Shown: positions 15,051-25,263 of the stretch, one piece after another | How positions within the stretch are numbered: the first letter of the stretch is position 1 | Layout: each line of letters starts with the position of its first letter | Source: Lachnospiraceae bacterium | GTDB taxonomy: Bacteria; Bacillota; Clostridia; Lachnospirales; Lachnospiraceae | NCBI GenBank assembly: GCA_029068555.1 | Contig: JAIECJ010000094.1 | Span: 93,219 to 157,218 of the forward strand | Length of the DNA stretch: 64,000 nt | Direction: 5' to 3' | Position numbers and translations under genes: made by a program | The notes under the pieces: model-generated | What the model saw: the letters and a program-made list of their open reading frames with translations, nothing else | What the model was told of the DNA's origin: nothing | Database searches by the model: none

Positions 15051-17144
15051 ATGGCGGTTGTGCGCAGCAGGGAGTTTTGGCTTGAGTGTATACTGGCGGC
15101 TGCATTATTCTGGCTCTACAGCTATAAGCTGGATGAGTCTGTGATGCCTATACTGTTGGACGATGAATACGGCTACTGGGCAAACAGCTCTTATTTTATG
15201 GGGCTGGACTGGTCATCTATTACGGGAAATATTGCATACTATTCCTATGGATATAGTCTGATTCTTCTGGGGCTTCGCATTATAGCGCCCTGGCTGGGGG
15301 TTGGGGGCTGGGATGGCATATATCAGCTTGCGACAACGTTCAACCTGCTTATGCTTGTGGCAAGTTTCTTTATCGCAGTGAAGCTGTGCAGACGATACAT
15401 GAAGAACATGAACTGGATTGTCAGATGTGCCGCATGTTTTGTGGTGATGCTTTATCCGGCATATAAAATATATTCGCACATTACCCTTTCAGAGTGTGCG
15501 CTTACCTTTTTCTTTTGGGTATTTCTCTATACGATGCACCGCGTGACGGATAAGCCAAGTGTCCCCAATCACGCGGCGTTTGCATTGGTTTCGGTATATA
15601 TGTATACGATACACCAGCGGACGCTGGCACAGTTTATAACTGCTGTGATGATAGTGCTCCTTATCCGGCTGCGGAGAATGAGCAGGCTGCGGGAGACGAC
15701 AGCTTTCGGGGTGGTAATGTGCGTGAGTCTCATGATTCATTCTGTAATAAAACAGAATCTTCAGAATACGCTGTATATGGGAAAACCTCCCGTGGGATTT
15801 TCAGAACTGCTTTCCTATGCATGCACAAAGAAAACAGCTTTGATGATAGTGCTTCTGCTCATTGCACTGCTGATACTGTACCTTGTTGACCAGGGGAAGG
15901 TTCGCCTGGTATTTGTGCTGGCTGCGGCCGGGACGGTGGCTGCGGTCATCTATGTGGTGAGCAGGGCTGGGCAGGGGAGTGCTGCAGCAGAGGCGCTTCC
16001 GGACAGACTTGCCATGAATGATTTTGCAGGACAGTGGGGAAAAGTCAGAAACATATTTACGCGGCCTGGTCTGATACGCCTGGGTACCAGCATTGTAGGA
16101 AAGTGGTTTTACCTGGCGGCAGGAAGCGGGCTGGTTATCTGCTGGGGCATGCGCAATCTTATCGCAAATGCATTCTGGATAACAGTAGACAGCGTCAGAA
16201 GGGCGGTCAGCGCGCTTCTGGGAAAAAAGGATGAAGGCCTGAGGCGCCTTGGCGGGGATCCGGCGCGGCATCTGTGGTTTTTCGGTGTATTTCTGGCGTG
16301 GGCAGGTACTTTTATGATTTGCGCCATATATAAGGAAGGTTTGTTCAAGGTAGATGACCTTGTCCATGGACGTTATATTGAGTACACGATAGCAATACTT
16401 CTTATATATAGTGTCGATATTTTGCTGGCGGAGAAGCACTGGCTAATCATGCTTGGTATCTGCGGGGCGCTGTATGGCGCTGCGGGAATGTACTGTCAGT
16501 ACGTGTATGATGAACTGCAGCGCACACATTTTGAGCTTGCCCATGCAGTTATGTTTGGACGTGTATTCTGGAACTATGAGTCTCCCACAGGCAAGATACA
16601 GCAGCTCACGGGATATATTCTGCCGTTAACAGTGTTGTTTTTTATGATATTTAAGCTGTTTGGCAATCGCATTGCAAAAATACCGGGACAGATGCGGCTG
16701 AACACTGCCATAGTCACGGTGCGGTGCGTTCTGGCTCTGATGATTCCGCTTGCAGCATGGAACCATTTGTCCGATGCCATTATCAACAATTACGTAAACT
16801 CTAGGAATATGAAGCAGTCAGGAGCGCTTCCCGATGTCGCTGCATGGGCAAATGTCATAAGCAGGGAAAGTGATGTGTATTTTGTCAATGACGCGCTTAA
16901 CTACAAACAGGCATCGCTGCTTCAGTTTATGCTGATGGATCGTGAGGTCAGTCTGGTGCCGATGTCGGAAGTGGATTTTGACCGGGATGACATATTCATT
17001 ATAAATAACAGGTATCTGGGCGATCCGGAAATTATGGAGAAGTGTGAGGTTGTGCTGACAGTAGGCAGCTATGCACTGGTCATTAACAACAGTCAGGAGC
17101 TCGTGAAGACATGGAACATATATAAGGAGGTGTTGCCGGAATAA
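15051..17144 (+). CDS. Polytopic membrane protein, GT-C glycosyltransferase-like
   Basis: This protein of about 697 aa has a dozen or so hydrophobic segments and a soluble C-terminal segment of about 100 residues. After the first transmembrane segment it carries LLDDEYGYWANS, an acidic loop motif at the place where GT-C enzymes (ArnT/PMT type) keep their catalytic Asp/Glu. It is downstream of a polyprenyl-phosphate sugar synthase-like gene, the usual partner supplying the lipid donor. ATG 15051 has AAGGAG 6 nt upstream. The frame also opens at ATG 14988, overlapping the previous stop as ATGA, but without a ribosome site; that start would add 21 basic residues. Substrate and acceptor are not predictable. 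A flippase-like or YfhO-like membrane protein is the alternative. Confidence 0.65.
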   Translation: MAVVRSREFWLECILAAALFWLYSYKLDESVMPILLDDEYGYWANSSYFMGLDWSSITGNIAYYSYGYSLILLGLRIIAPWLGVGGWDGIYQLATTFNLLMLVASFFIAVKLCRRYMKNMNWIVRCAACFVVMLYPAYKIYSHITLSECALTFFFWVFLYTMHRVTDKPSVPNHAAFALVSVYMYTIHQRTLAQFITAVMIVLLIRLRRMSRLRETTAFGVVMCVSLMIHSVIKQNLQNTLYMGKPPVGFSELLSYACTKKTALMIVLLLIALLILYLVDQGKVRLVFVLAAAGTVAAVIYVVSRAGQGSAAAEALPDRLAMNDFAGQWGKVRNIFTRPGLIRLGTSIVGKWFYLAAGSGLVICWGMRNLIANAFWITVDSVRRAVSALLGKKDEGLRRLGGDPARHLWFFGVFLAWAGTFMICAIYKEGLFKVDDLVHGRYIEYTIAILLIYSVDILLAEKHWLIMLGICGALYGAAGMYCQYVYDELQRTHFELAHAVMFGRVFWNYESPTGKIQQLTGYILPLTVLFFMIFKLFGNRIAKIPGQMRLNTAIVTVRCVLALMIPLAAWNHLSDAIINNYVNSRNMKQSGALPDVAAWANVISRESDVYFVNDALNYKQASLLQFMLMDREVSLVPMSEVDFDRDDIFIINNRYLGDPEIMEKCEVVLTVGSYALVINNSQELVKTWNIYKEVLPE

Positions 17145-17378
17145 AATAATGATAAGTACTAATGAATAAACATTTTCGAACCGATATAATATTTGCTGAT
17201 AATATCAGGGGAAGAAATGTGCAACTTCACAAAACGGAACCGCAGGCAGCTGACGAAACATAGCCGGTGGCGGCAGGTTGACAGGCAAATGCGTGGAAGA
17301 TAGCGAGAAAATGCATCAGATTGCACAAAGGACAGAAAGATAACAAGTCTGGAAAAATGATGAAAATGAAAAAAAAGC

Positions 17379-17407
17379 TTGCACAAATGCAATATTAGGT
17401 GTATGCT
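17379..17407 (+). promoter_or_regulatory. Promoter of the 845-aa exported protein
   Basis: TTGCAC (17379-17384), 17 nt, TATGCT (17402-17407). A strong GGAGGAGAAGG ribosome site follows before ATG 17442. The rest of the 297-nt gap (17145-17378) shows nothing I can name. Confidence 0.6.
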
Positions 17408-17441
17408 GAATTAGTAAATCTATAACGGAGGAGAAGGTGCT

Positions 17442-19979
17442 ATGAAAGTTAAAGTTATTAAAAAATTAATGGCATATTTGTTGGTGGGTGCCATGGTTAT
17501 CTCTACACCAATAACTGCTTCAGCGACAGAAGCATCAATTGCTGATGTATATACCTCAACAGATGACGCCGATAAAAGCAGCGGCACAGCGACACTGTCC
17601 AGCACAGAGACAGGTACATACAAATTTGAGGATATATTAAAGGATCCGGAGAGAGAGGCACAGGTTATCGGGCTTGCGCTGGATAAGACCAGTCTTTCAC
17701 TTGAGGTAAACGGTGCAGTTGACAGAGACAGACTGCAGGCAAGGGTTCTTTACAGCGACTATGACCCAAGCAATGAGGAGATGGTTCTCCAGGCAGATGA
17801 GAAGACAAAAGAGATTATTGACAAATACCTGAGATGGGAAGTTCTCGGCAATGAAGATCAGACTGTTGGTATTTCATATTATCAGAATACAGATGGCTCC
17901 GAAGATACCAGCATGGTTAATGTAAGAGCAAAAAAAGGTGGTCAGGTGACTGTCCGTGCTTTTATTGACTACAATGCAAACACAAAGCTCGATAGCGGCG
18001 AGTTCTATGCAGACGCAGTAGTTTCTGTAAAAGAGTTTGCAAGCAGCATTGCGTTCAGCAATCTTCCTGAGAAGTTTTATCTTAAGCAGACATATGATTT
18101 GAATCAGTTTATTACAGTGACTCCTAGTACTGCAACATGCAATGTGTCTTTTTATGTTGGTAAGGATGATCAGAAGAAAGTAACAATTGCTGACAACGGA
18201 AAGATGACAGTTAAGAAAGCACCGGCAGAAGAGACGATTAAGCTTTATGCAGTGACAGAAAACGGCTGCAAGGCAGAGACAGAAATTGTTCTTAATCCGG
18301 GTGTTGCGGCTAATAAGGTTGAAATTAAACCTGTTGAAGGCGACAACATACTTGACTATGGTAAGTTAAAGGATAGAACTGTTACACTGCAAGTTAACCT
18401 TATACCTAAGAATACTGGTGATGTGGTAACCGATTCTGTAGAGTGGTCTGTAAAGAACCCGAAGACACCAGTTGTAAGGATGACTGAACTTAAGTCTGAT
18501 AGCGATTCCAGAATACTGCAGGTTCAGATTGACGTCGCAGAGGGTGTAGGTACAGCGACAGTTACAGCCAAAGCTTCAAGCGGCAAGAAGGCTACATATA
18601 AGATTACTGTTAATTCCACACCATCTGGAGTAGCAGTAGCAGATATTGAAACTTGGACAGGTGCAAAGCCTTCGTTGACGGCTGTTCTTTATGCAGATGA
18701 TTGTAAGAAAGACAGCGACGGAAATGTAATAGGCGGTACAGTAATTCCTGTGGGCAAGACAAAGGTTTCTTTTAGCGCTCTTAAAGGTAATGCGGCTGAG
18801 CCGGATACGGCAGCAAAAAACGTTAAGAATATTAAGGTTAATGGAAAAGGTGTTGTGACATCTGCAAATCTCTTGGTTGATACAACTAAGAATCCTATAG
18901 ATGAAGATAACCGTACTATTAAGGTTTCGGCTAAATTTAAAGATGGAACGAATAAAGAGGAAACAGCTAAATGTAATGTCAAGGTAAAACAGGCTGATAT
19001 TAAAAATATTACAGTAACTGATGTTACACATGGCGCTCCTGGTACAGTAATTGCTTTTAATAAGAATGCAGCAACTGCTAGCGCTGTATCTGGTGGAAAA
19101 TATCGTTATCAGGCACTTGCATTTGGCAATGAAGCGTGCACAACTCCTACTCCGGAGTATAATGATGCAATTGTTTGGGCTTCATCAAGTGCTAAGGTAG
19201 GTACTATCAGTGAGAATGGTCAGCTCTCAGTCCTGAAGGGTGGTACAACAAAAGTTACAGCAAGCTATGTTACAATTAATGAAAAGAATGGCAAGAAATC
19301 TGCAAAAGTAAACAAGAAGACAATTACAGTTAAGGCTGTTCAGAAGGCAACATCCCTTACACTGAATAAGAATGTATTTGTTGTAGTTGCGAACAGCAAT
19401 GCAAAGGATATTGCAATTAATGTAAAGAAGCAGCTTCCGAGTGGGTCAAAGGATCTGATTACATGGAAGAAAATAGTCGGAGAAATTGATGAAAACGGAA
19501 ATACAGTAGTAAAAGAGGGAACAACTACTATTCAGAATGCGTCTGTTAAGAAAACGACTGCAGTAAAGGTTCCTGTAAAACAGTACAGCGCAGGTACAGT
19601 AATTAAGGTTGGCGCTTATGCTGATGGCGGTGCAGTTGCATATGCATATATCTATGTAGTTGGCAACAAGACAAAAGCTGTAAGAGCTACAGAGAATGGA
19701 ACTGCTATTAAGAAGAAGACAGTAAATGCAGGTGATCAGTTTACAATTGTTCCTCAGATTCAGTCATCTGTAAGGGGTGCTGATTTTGCAAATGCTACTG
19801 TTTATACAAAGGAAAACATTGGATATGGTGAAGATCCTGTTACATATTCATTCAACAAGGCTGGAATTGCTTCCATAGATAATAATGGTGTGATTACAGC
19901 AATGAAGCCAGGTAAGACAACACTTACTATTAAAACATTATCAGGAAAGAAAGCGACTGTAGCAATTACAGTTCAGTAA
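17442..19979 (+). CDS. Exported Ig-like (Big_2-type) repeat protein
   Basis: This 845-aa protein starts with a clear signal peptide (KVKVIKKLMAYLLVGAMVIS, cleavage likely after SASA or nearby). It continues as tandem beta-rich modules of 80-100 residues. The last modules fit bacterial Ig-like group 2 best: WASSSAKVGTISENGQLSVL and ASIDNNGVITAMKPGKTTLT. The protein ends at a beta strand (KKATVAITVQ) with no LPXTG, SLH or hydrophobic tail, so its attachment is not obvious. Codons are more uniform (frequent AAG, ACA, GTT) than in the following genes, which with its own promoter, strong ribosome site and terminator suggests high expression. A role as an abundant surface or S-layer-like protein is possible. 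It opens the block of four large exported proteins. Confidence 0.8.
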   Translation: MKVKVIKKLMAYLLVGAMVISTPITASATEASIADVYTSTDDADKSSGTATLSSTETGTYKFEDILKDPEREAQVIGLALDKTSLSLEVNGAVDRDRLQARVLYSDYDPSNEEMVLQADEKTKEIIDKYLRWEVLGNEDQTVGISYYQNTDGSEDTSMVNVRAKKGGQVTVRAFIDYNANTKLDSGEFYADAVVSVKEFASSIAFSNLPEKFYLKQTYDLNQFITVTPSTATCNVSFYVGKDDQKKVTIADNGKMTVKKAPAEETIKLYAVTENGCKAETEIVLNPGVAANKVEIKPVEGDNILDYGKLKDRTVTLQVNLIPKNTGDVVTDSVEWSVKNPKTPVVRMTELKSDSDSRILQVQIDVAEGVGTATVTAKASSGKKATYKITVNSTPSGVAVADIETWTGAKPSLTAVLYADDCKKDSDGNVIGGTVIPVGKTKVSFSALKGNAAEPDTAAKNVKNIKVNGKGVVTSANLLVDTTKNPIDEDNRTIKVSAKFKDGTNKEETAKCNVKVKQADIKNITVTDVTHGAPGTVIAFNKNAATASAVSGGKYRYQALAFGNEACTTPTPEYNDAIVWASSSAKVGTISENGQLSVLKGGTTKVTASYVTINEKNGKKSAKVNKKTITVKAVQKATSLTLNKNVFVVVANSNAKDIAINVKKQLPSGSKDLITWKKIVGEIDENGNTVVKEGTTTIQNASVKKTTAVKVPVKQYSAGTVIKVGAYADGGAVAYAYIYVVGNKTKAVRATENGTAIKKKTVNAGDQFTIVPQIQSSVRGADFANATVYTKENIGYGEDPVTYSFNKAGIASIDNNGVITAMKPGKTTLTIKTLSGKKATVAITVQ

Positions 19980-20000
19980 TCTGACAATGAAATGAAGTGA

Positions 20001-20036
20001 AAAAGGAATTCCTTTAGAGGGATTCCTTTTTCTTTT
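20001..20036 (+). terminator. Rho-independent terminator after the 845-aa protein gene
   Basis: A 12-bp stem with one G-U pair (20001-20012 with 20019-20030), a 6-nt loop and a run of T to 20036. Confidence 0.85.
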
Positions 20037-20071
20037 GCATGGATTTTTATCTGTTTCCTGTTTTTTCAGCC

Positions 20072-20099
20072 TTGAAATATATATTAAAATTGATATAAT
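20072..20099 (+). promoter_or_regulatory. Promoter of the papain-like protease gene
   Basis: TTGAAA (20072-20077), 16 nt, TATAAT (20094-20099). The ribosome site AGGAGG is at 20111-20116. Confidence 0.7.
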
Positions 20100-20125
20100 T
20101 ACATTGACAGAGGAGGAAATAAGTG

Positions 20126-23100
20126 ATGTATGGCAGTGTAAAAAGATTATTGGCGTTTTTTTTGTGTATAACGGTATGCATGACAAGTGCGGATATATAT
20201 GCTGTGGCGGCAGAAACGGATAATGTTGTTTCAGGCAGCCTGGAAAATGAAACTGAGAAAGCTGCGGATGGAACCGTGGAGCCAGAAACGGACAGTTCGG
20301 GGTTTACAGAGCCAGAAACGGACAGTCCGCGATTTACAGAGCCAGAAACAGAAGAAAACGATGAAACAGCAGATAAAACAGAGGCAGAAGCGGCAGAATC
20401 CTCAGAAGCTGAAACGGTTGAAATAAGTGAGCCAGAAACAACAGAAATGACCGAAGTGGAGACAACGCAGGTAACCCAGACAGAGACTCTGGAGACAGAA
20501 ATCGGGGAGGCAGAGACTCTGGAGACAGAAACAATGGAGACAGAAACATTTGAAACGGAAACGACGGACGAGGAATCAGAGGAGTCTGTCTCTGAGATAC
20601 TCTCCGAACTTCAAGCTGAACTGGACAGACAGTTTCAGGAGGATGGGTATTGTGCAAGCGGTTATATTGACAGTGGATTTGAGGCAGACCGTCTTGGAAA
20701 CGCTGCTACCGGGTACAGGACATTTGGACTGTATGCGGACACGGAAACGCTGCCGGCAGCCTATTCGGCAGTGGAAGCCGGACAGGTCTCTGCAATCAGG
20801 AATCAGGGCGGATGGGGAACATGCTGGGCATTTGCAGCGATGGCGACAGCGGAGAGTGCATATAAGAAACTGTATGGAAGCGAGGCTGACCTCTCGGAGA
20901 CACACCTTGTAAACTTCTTTTATCATGATGGGCTGACAGGTCCTGACGGGGGACTGGAAGGGGATAAAGTGATTCCGCTGACCAGCCCCAAGGTAATGCA
21001 GGGAGGGAACAATGTATTTACTGCATTTGCCCTTGCCAGATGGACTGGCGCTGCTGATGAGGCGCTCGACAGCAGTCTTGTCTATCCGCTTGAGGAATCC
21101 TATCAGACAAAAGAACTGACAATAGCAGATGAATATGCATATAAAGATGTGCTGCACATGCAGAATGCATACTGGCTGAACAAGAACGATCGCGACAGTG
21201 TGAAACGGGCGGTCATGGATAAAGGCGTTGTGAGCATCTACTATAAATACAGTAAAAATAATGACAGCAGATATGTCGATGTGATATTGGAGAAATACGG
21301 ACAGGACAAATATGAAGGTCCTGCGGTTTACTACTATGAGCCGATGAATGACGAGGAAGGTCATGGTGTCGCTATAGTGGGATGGGATGACAATTTTGAC
21401 AGAAACAATTTTGCTTATACCTTTATCAACCAGCAGGAGGTTCTTGCATTCGAAGGAAAACCCCGCCTGCCCAAGGAGAATGGGGCATGGCTTGTCAAGA
21501 ACAGCTGGGGAAGCGGATACGGCGATGATGGGTATTTCTGGATGTCCTATGAGGACGCATCGCTGTCCGATACGATGCTTGTATTTGATTTTGAGAAGGC
21601 TGACAATTATGACCATATCTATCAGTATGATGGTGCAGTTGGCGTTCAGTATCAGAAAGGCGACGAGATAACGGCTGCTGCAGTATACAAGAGCACAGGG
21701 AACCAGATGATTGAGGCGGCAGGTATTGGTATTGCATCGGTGGAGACGGACTATACTGTGGAAGTCTATACAGATTTAACAGATGTAAATAATCCGCAGT
21801 CGGGCAGGCTTTGTTCGAGGACGGAGGGAACCACAGCGTTTCAGGGGTATCATACCATTGAGCTTGACGAGTATGTTGTCATACCAGAGGGCAGTACATT
21901 TAGTATTGTAGTCACATTGTCCGGCGGAAAGATAAACGACGGGCAGGGAGCGGCAATCTTTGTGGATCAGACATATGATAACGGCGGTGCGGTGCGTTTT
22001 GTAGCAAAGACAAATTCTGGTGAGACATTTGTGAAAGCGGGTGATGCATGGAAGGATGCCGCGGGTGAAGATGCGGAAACAAAAGTTACATACAGAATTA
22101 AAGCGTATACGACAGATGGAGCATTTAATCCTCCGCAGGAAAACGTTTTGCTGACTACGGAGATGGTAAAGGAGATAGACGCTCAGGAATTTAACGGTAT
22201 CCATAATGAGCCGCCTGTTGAGATTCGTTATATGGGCGAAGCGCTTGTCAGGGATGTCGATTTTCAGGTTGTATATTTCAACAATGACAGGGCGGCAGAT
22301 CGGGACAGCGAAACAGCGCCGAAGGCTGTTATAACAGGTATCGGCAAATACGCAGGAACGGTTGAACAGACATTTACAATCCTGCCCAAAGAGATAACAG
22401 AGGAAATGGCAGCCTCAGCCACGATGTTATATAATGGGGCTGTTCAGGATGATTTGGTGATACACAACGATGGACGCCGGCTTGTTAAAGGAACCGATTA
22501 TACAATTACATTTGACAAAGAACCACGCAATGCAGGAACGTATACGGCAAGCATTACAGGAGTCAACAATTATGCTGGCGAGTTAAATGTCCCTGTCACG
22601 ATTACCAAGGCGGTGATAACAGAGGAGATGGTTATCGCGGCAGACGGGACAGGCACAATTCCGGCACAGGAGTACACCGGAACCGCGGTGAAACCGACTG
22701 TACGGGTGCTTGTAAACGGTATTGAACTGCCTGCTGACAGCTATTCTGTATCATACAAAAACAACATAAACACGGGAACAAACGCGACAATAACTGTCAC
22801 TGGCAAAGGGCAGTGTCAGGGAAAAGTGACAAAGACCTTTGCAATCATGCCCAGGAGTATCGAGCCTGACTGTGCGGTTACCGTTGCAAAGGCAGTGTAT
22901 TCCGGCAAAGTACTGACACCGACAGTCACTGTGAAAAGGGGTAGTAAAACATTAAAAAAGGGAAAAGACTACACGCTTTCCTATGAAAAGAACACATACG
23001 CAGCTGACATGTCAGCAGAGGAGGCGCCATGCGTGACAGTCACAGGCATCGGGAATTACACAGGTAAAATCACGCAGCCCTTTACCATACAGCCCAAAGA

Positions 23101-24808
23101 GATAGCCGAGGGCAGCATCAGCGTGCAGATTGCATATGACGAAGCTGGCAGCAGGCTGCGGGTGACTGCGGGCAAGGAAGACCTTGACGAGACGCAGTAC
23201 AGGAAAGATACCCTTGCGATTTACAAAGCCGGAACGGGCGCCCGTGTCAGGATGGATGAGCTGGCGCTGGGCGAAAAATATGACATAGAAATTGCGCTCT
23301 GTGGGAATTACAGGGTAAAAAGTAAGGACACGGCATTAAAAAAGAATGTTGTGAGCAAAAGAGATATCAACGCCCTCAATATACGGTTTGCGGATGAAAA
23401 CGCGGTCTATACGTACAATGCCAAGACGCAGAAACCAAAGCTTGTGATACAGGACGCAGCGGGAAATACACTGTCTTCCGCCAATTATACACTCACATAC
23501 AGTAATAATGTCAATGCAGGAAAAGGCACTGCCATCGTGACGGTCACGGGAAAGGGCGCCTACGCAGGAACACGCAGGATGGCGTTCACAATCGAAAAGA
23601 AAAAGCTGGAAAACACAGCAGTGCAGTCAATAAAAGACCAGACATACACACAGAAAGAGATATGTCCCACAGTCAGAGTGCTTGACGGCAAAAAGGCATT
23701 GAAAGCCGGGGCGGGAAAAGACTATACAGTAGTATATGGAAGCAATGTAAATGTGGCATATGACGAAAATGGCAGTGTGACAGCGGACGCATATGCACAG
23801 GTGCTGCTGTCTGATAATTACGAAATGGATGAGACGGCGGCAGTCATGCATTTTAAGATAGTCCCCGCGTCCATTTCATCCGTGACACTTTCCGATGCAT
23901 ACTATACGGGCAGCTCAGTATTGCCGGACAAAGTAACGGTAAAGGCTGGAAAGCTGGTAGTTCCGGCAGAATGTTATGACATGGCAGCAGAAAATAACAC
24001 CGCTGTCTCGACAAAAGCAGCACTTACAGTGACAGCCAAGGCAGGTTCAAACTATAAGGGCAGCAAGACAAAAAAATTCCGTGTTGTCAAACAGGAATTA
24101 AAAAAGCTGGTGCTGCCAGTCATACCTGACCAGCCATATTTGAATCAGCCGGTAACGTTCGCGGGATATCCGATCAAGGATTTGAATGGTCAGGATATTG
24201 GGACAGACCAGTATGACATCACATTTAAAAACAACAAAAAGCCTGGAAAGGCGTCTGTGACCTATAAGGCAAAAAGCGATGGACTATATAAGGGGAGCGC
24301 GACGGTCAGGTTCAATATCACAAAGGCGACAATGGCACAAGCGATTGATTATGACGCGGCGCGCGCCATTGAGAAGCCATATACCGGAAGCGAAATCACA
24401 CTTACCGACGAGGAACTTAGGCAGCTTGCGCCTATAAAAGATGCGGCAGACGGGTATACACTCCCCTACACAGCAGCCTACAGCAAAAATATCAGTGCGG
24501 GAACGGCGGTTGTGTGTCTGACCGGAACAGACTATCTCCAAGGCAGCAAGAATATGTATTTCACGATTACGCCAAAGTCCGTGGAGACGCTTCAGATCTC
24601 GACGGGAACGAAGCAGCTAAAGTACAATGACGGTCAGCCTGTGTATCTGGAACTTAAAGAGGTGCGTGACAATGGTACTGTGCTCAGACAAGGCAAGGAT
24701 TATATCTGTTCCTATGCCAACGCCGCACAGAAAGGGATTGCATGTCTCACGATTACAGGAGTCGGCAGTTATACAGGGACACGATATATTTACTACAGTA
24801 TCATTTGA
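20126..24808 (+). CDS. Exported papain-family cysteine protease with lectin-like domain and Ig-like repeats
   Basis: The 1560-aa protein has a signal peptide (to about residue 30) and an acidic Glu/Thr low-complexity spacer (about 35-150). A C1A peptidase domain follows. Its catalytic residues are visible: QGGWGTCWAF with Cys233, HGVAIVGWD with His413, and VKNSWGSGYG with Asn459. About 160 residues of lectin-like beta domain follow the protease, as in many clostridial C1A proteins. The remaining 900 or so residues hold roughly a dozen beta modules of about 80 residues with LxxGxDYTxxYxxNxxxGxAxxxVTGxGxYxG patterns. No wall anchor is visible. ATG 20126 is chosen over GTG 20123, with AGGAGG 9 nt away. 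It could mature or shed the neighbouring giant proteins, or digest host protein; the sequence does not decide. Confidence 0.88.
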   Translation: MYGSVKRLLAFFLCITVCMTSADIYAVAAETDNVVSGSLENETEKAADGTVEPETDSSGFTEPETDSPRFTEPETEENDETADKTEAEAAESSEAETVEISEPETTEMTEVETTQVTQTETLETEIGEAETLETETMETETFETETTDEESEESVSEILSELQAELDRQFQEDGYCASGYIDSGFEADRLGNAATGYRTFGLYADTETLPAAYSAVEAGQVSAIRNQGGWGTCWAFAAMATAESAYKKLYGSEADLSETHLVNFFYHDGLTGPDGGLEGDKVIPLTSPKVMQGGNNVFTAFALARWTGAADEALDSSLVYPLEESYQTKELTIADEYAYKDVLHMQNAYWLNKNDRDSVKRAVMDKGVVSIYYKYSKNNDSRYVDVILEKYGQDKYEGPAVYYYEPMNDEEGHGVAIVGWDDNFDRNNFAYTFINQQEVLAFEGKPRLPKENGAWLVKNSWGSGYGDDGYFWMSYEDASLSDTMLVFDFEKADNYDHIYQYDGAVGVQYQKGDEITAAAVYKSTGNQMIEAAGIGIASVETDYTVEVYTDLTDVNNPQSGRLCSRTEGTTAFQGYHTIELDEYVVIPEGSTFSIVVTLSGGKINDGQGAAIFVDQTYDNGGAVRFVAKTNSGETFVKAGDAWKDAAGEDAETKVTYRIKAYTTDGAFNPPQENVLLTTEMVKEIDAQEFNGIHNEPPVEIRYMGEALVRDVDFQVVYFNNDRAADRDSETAPKAVITGIGKYAGTVEQTFTILPKEITEEMAASATMLYNGAVQDDLVIHNDGRRLVKGTDYTITFDKEPRNAGTYTASITGVNNYAGELNVPVTITKAVITEEMVIAADGTGTIPAQEYTGTAVKPTVRVLVNGIELPADSYSVSYKNNINTGTNATITVTGKGQCQGKVTKTFAIMPRSIEPDCAVTVAKAVYSGKVLTPTVTVKRGSKTLKKGKDYTLSYEKNTYAADMSAEEAPCVTVTGIGNYTGKITQPFTIQPKEIAEGSISVQIAYDEAGSRLRVTAGKEDLDETQYRKDTLAIYKAGTGARVRMDELALGEKYDIEIALCGNYRVKSKDTALKKNVVSKRDINALNIRFADENAVYTYNAKTQKPKLVIQDAAGNTLSSANYTLTYSNNVNAGKGTAIVTVTGKGAYAGTRRMAFTIEKKKLENTAVQSIKDQTYTQKEICPTVRVLDGKKALKAGAGKDYTVVYGSNVNVAYDENGSVTADAYAQVLLSDNYEMDETAAVMHFKIVPASISSVTLSDAYYTGSSVLPDKVTVKAGKLVVPAECYDMAAENNTAVSTKAALTVTAKAGSNYKGSKTKKFRVVKQELKKLVLPVIPDQPYLNQPVTFAGYPIKDLNGQDIGTDQYDITFKNNKKPGKASVTYKAKSDGLYKGSATVRFNITKATMAQAIDYDAARAIEKPYTGSEITLTDEELRQLAPIKDAADGYTLPYTAAYSKNISAGTAVVCLTGTDYLQGSKNMYFTITPKSVETLQISTGTKQLKYNDGQPVYLELKEVRDNGTVLRQGKDYICSYANAAQKGIACLTITGVGSYTGTRYIYYSII

Positions 24809-24865
24809 CTTTGAATTTGGACACCATAAATAGCGCACATGCAAAGGACGTCTCCGGCGTTTCCA

Positions 24866-24896
24866 GACCAAGGGAATAAAGCCCTTGGTCTTTTTA
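24866..24896 (+). terminator. Rho-independent terminator after the protease gene
   Basis: GACCAAGGG (24866-24874) pairs perfectly with CCCTTGGTC (24882-24890), followed by TTTTTAT. Confidence 0.9.
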
Positions 24897-25135
24897 TGTC
24901 TGTATGGTGAAAGATTGTTACTTCGGTAGTGAAATACCTAACATATTGTGATATTTGGCTGTCGGAGTAATATATTGAAACGGCTGCTTAGATAGGCAAA
25001 TAGAGACGGAAATATCGTACAAAATTTGTGCATAATAGGTAAAAAAAGAAAAGAAATGTACAAAGCAACTAATTTTTATGCTGATAACATAAAAAAGATT
25101 GTTGAATGAAGCATAAAAAATATGCCCAAAAGGGG

Positions 25136-25164
25136 TTACCAAAAAGCATAATGTTAAGTATAAT
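25136..25164 (+). promoter_or_regulatory. Promoter of the first giant gene
   Basis: TTACCA (25136-25141), 17 nt, TATAAT (25159-25164). It leaves a leader of about 95 nt. Confidence 0.5.
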
Positions 25165-25263
25165 CATTTATGTGGGACTGGTATTTATTTCCAGTATGTT
25201 TATTTGAAATTGCAATAAATGACACGTGATACTGATTAACCTAATAAAACATGGAAGGAGACT

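Larger units (their letters stand above)
24809..25263. other. Intergenic region before the first giant gene
   Basis: It holds the terminator of the protease gene, then AT-rich DNA with small hairpins (GCATA/TATGC near 25111-25125). The promoter of the 5209-aa gene and a leader of about 95 nt follow. The leader contains a weak ACTGG/CCAGT hairpin (about 25177-25196). No gene is seen. Confidence 0.5.

Noticed and set aside
20334..20657. Leu/Ser/Phe-rich reverse-strand frame opposite the Glu/Thr spacer of the protease gene.
   Set aside because: It arises from the GAGACAGAAAC-like low-complexity DNA read backwards; no start signals.
20576..21616. 346-aa reverse-strand open frame opposite the protease domain.
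   Set aside because: Antisense shadow: the forward strand encodes an intact papain-like domain, and the reverse frame has no ribosome site or family resemblance.
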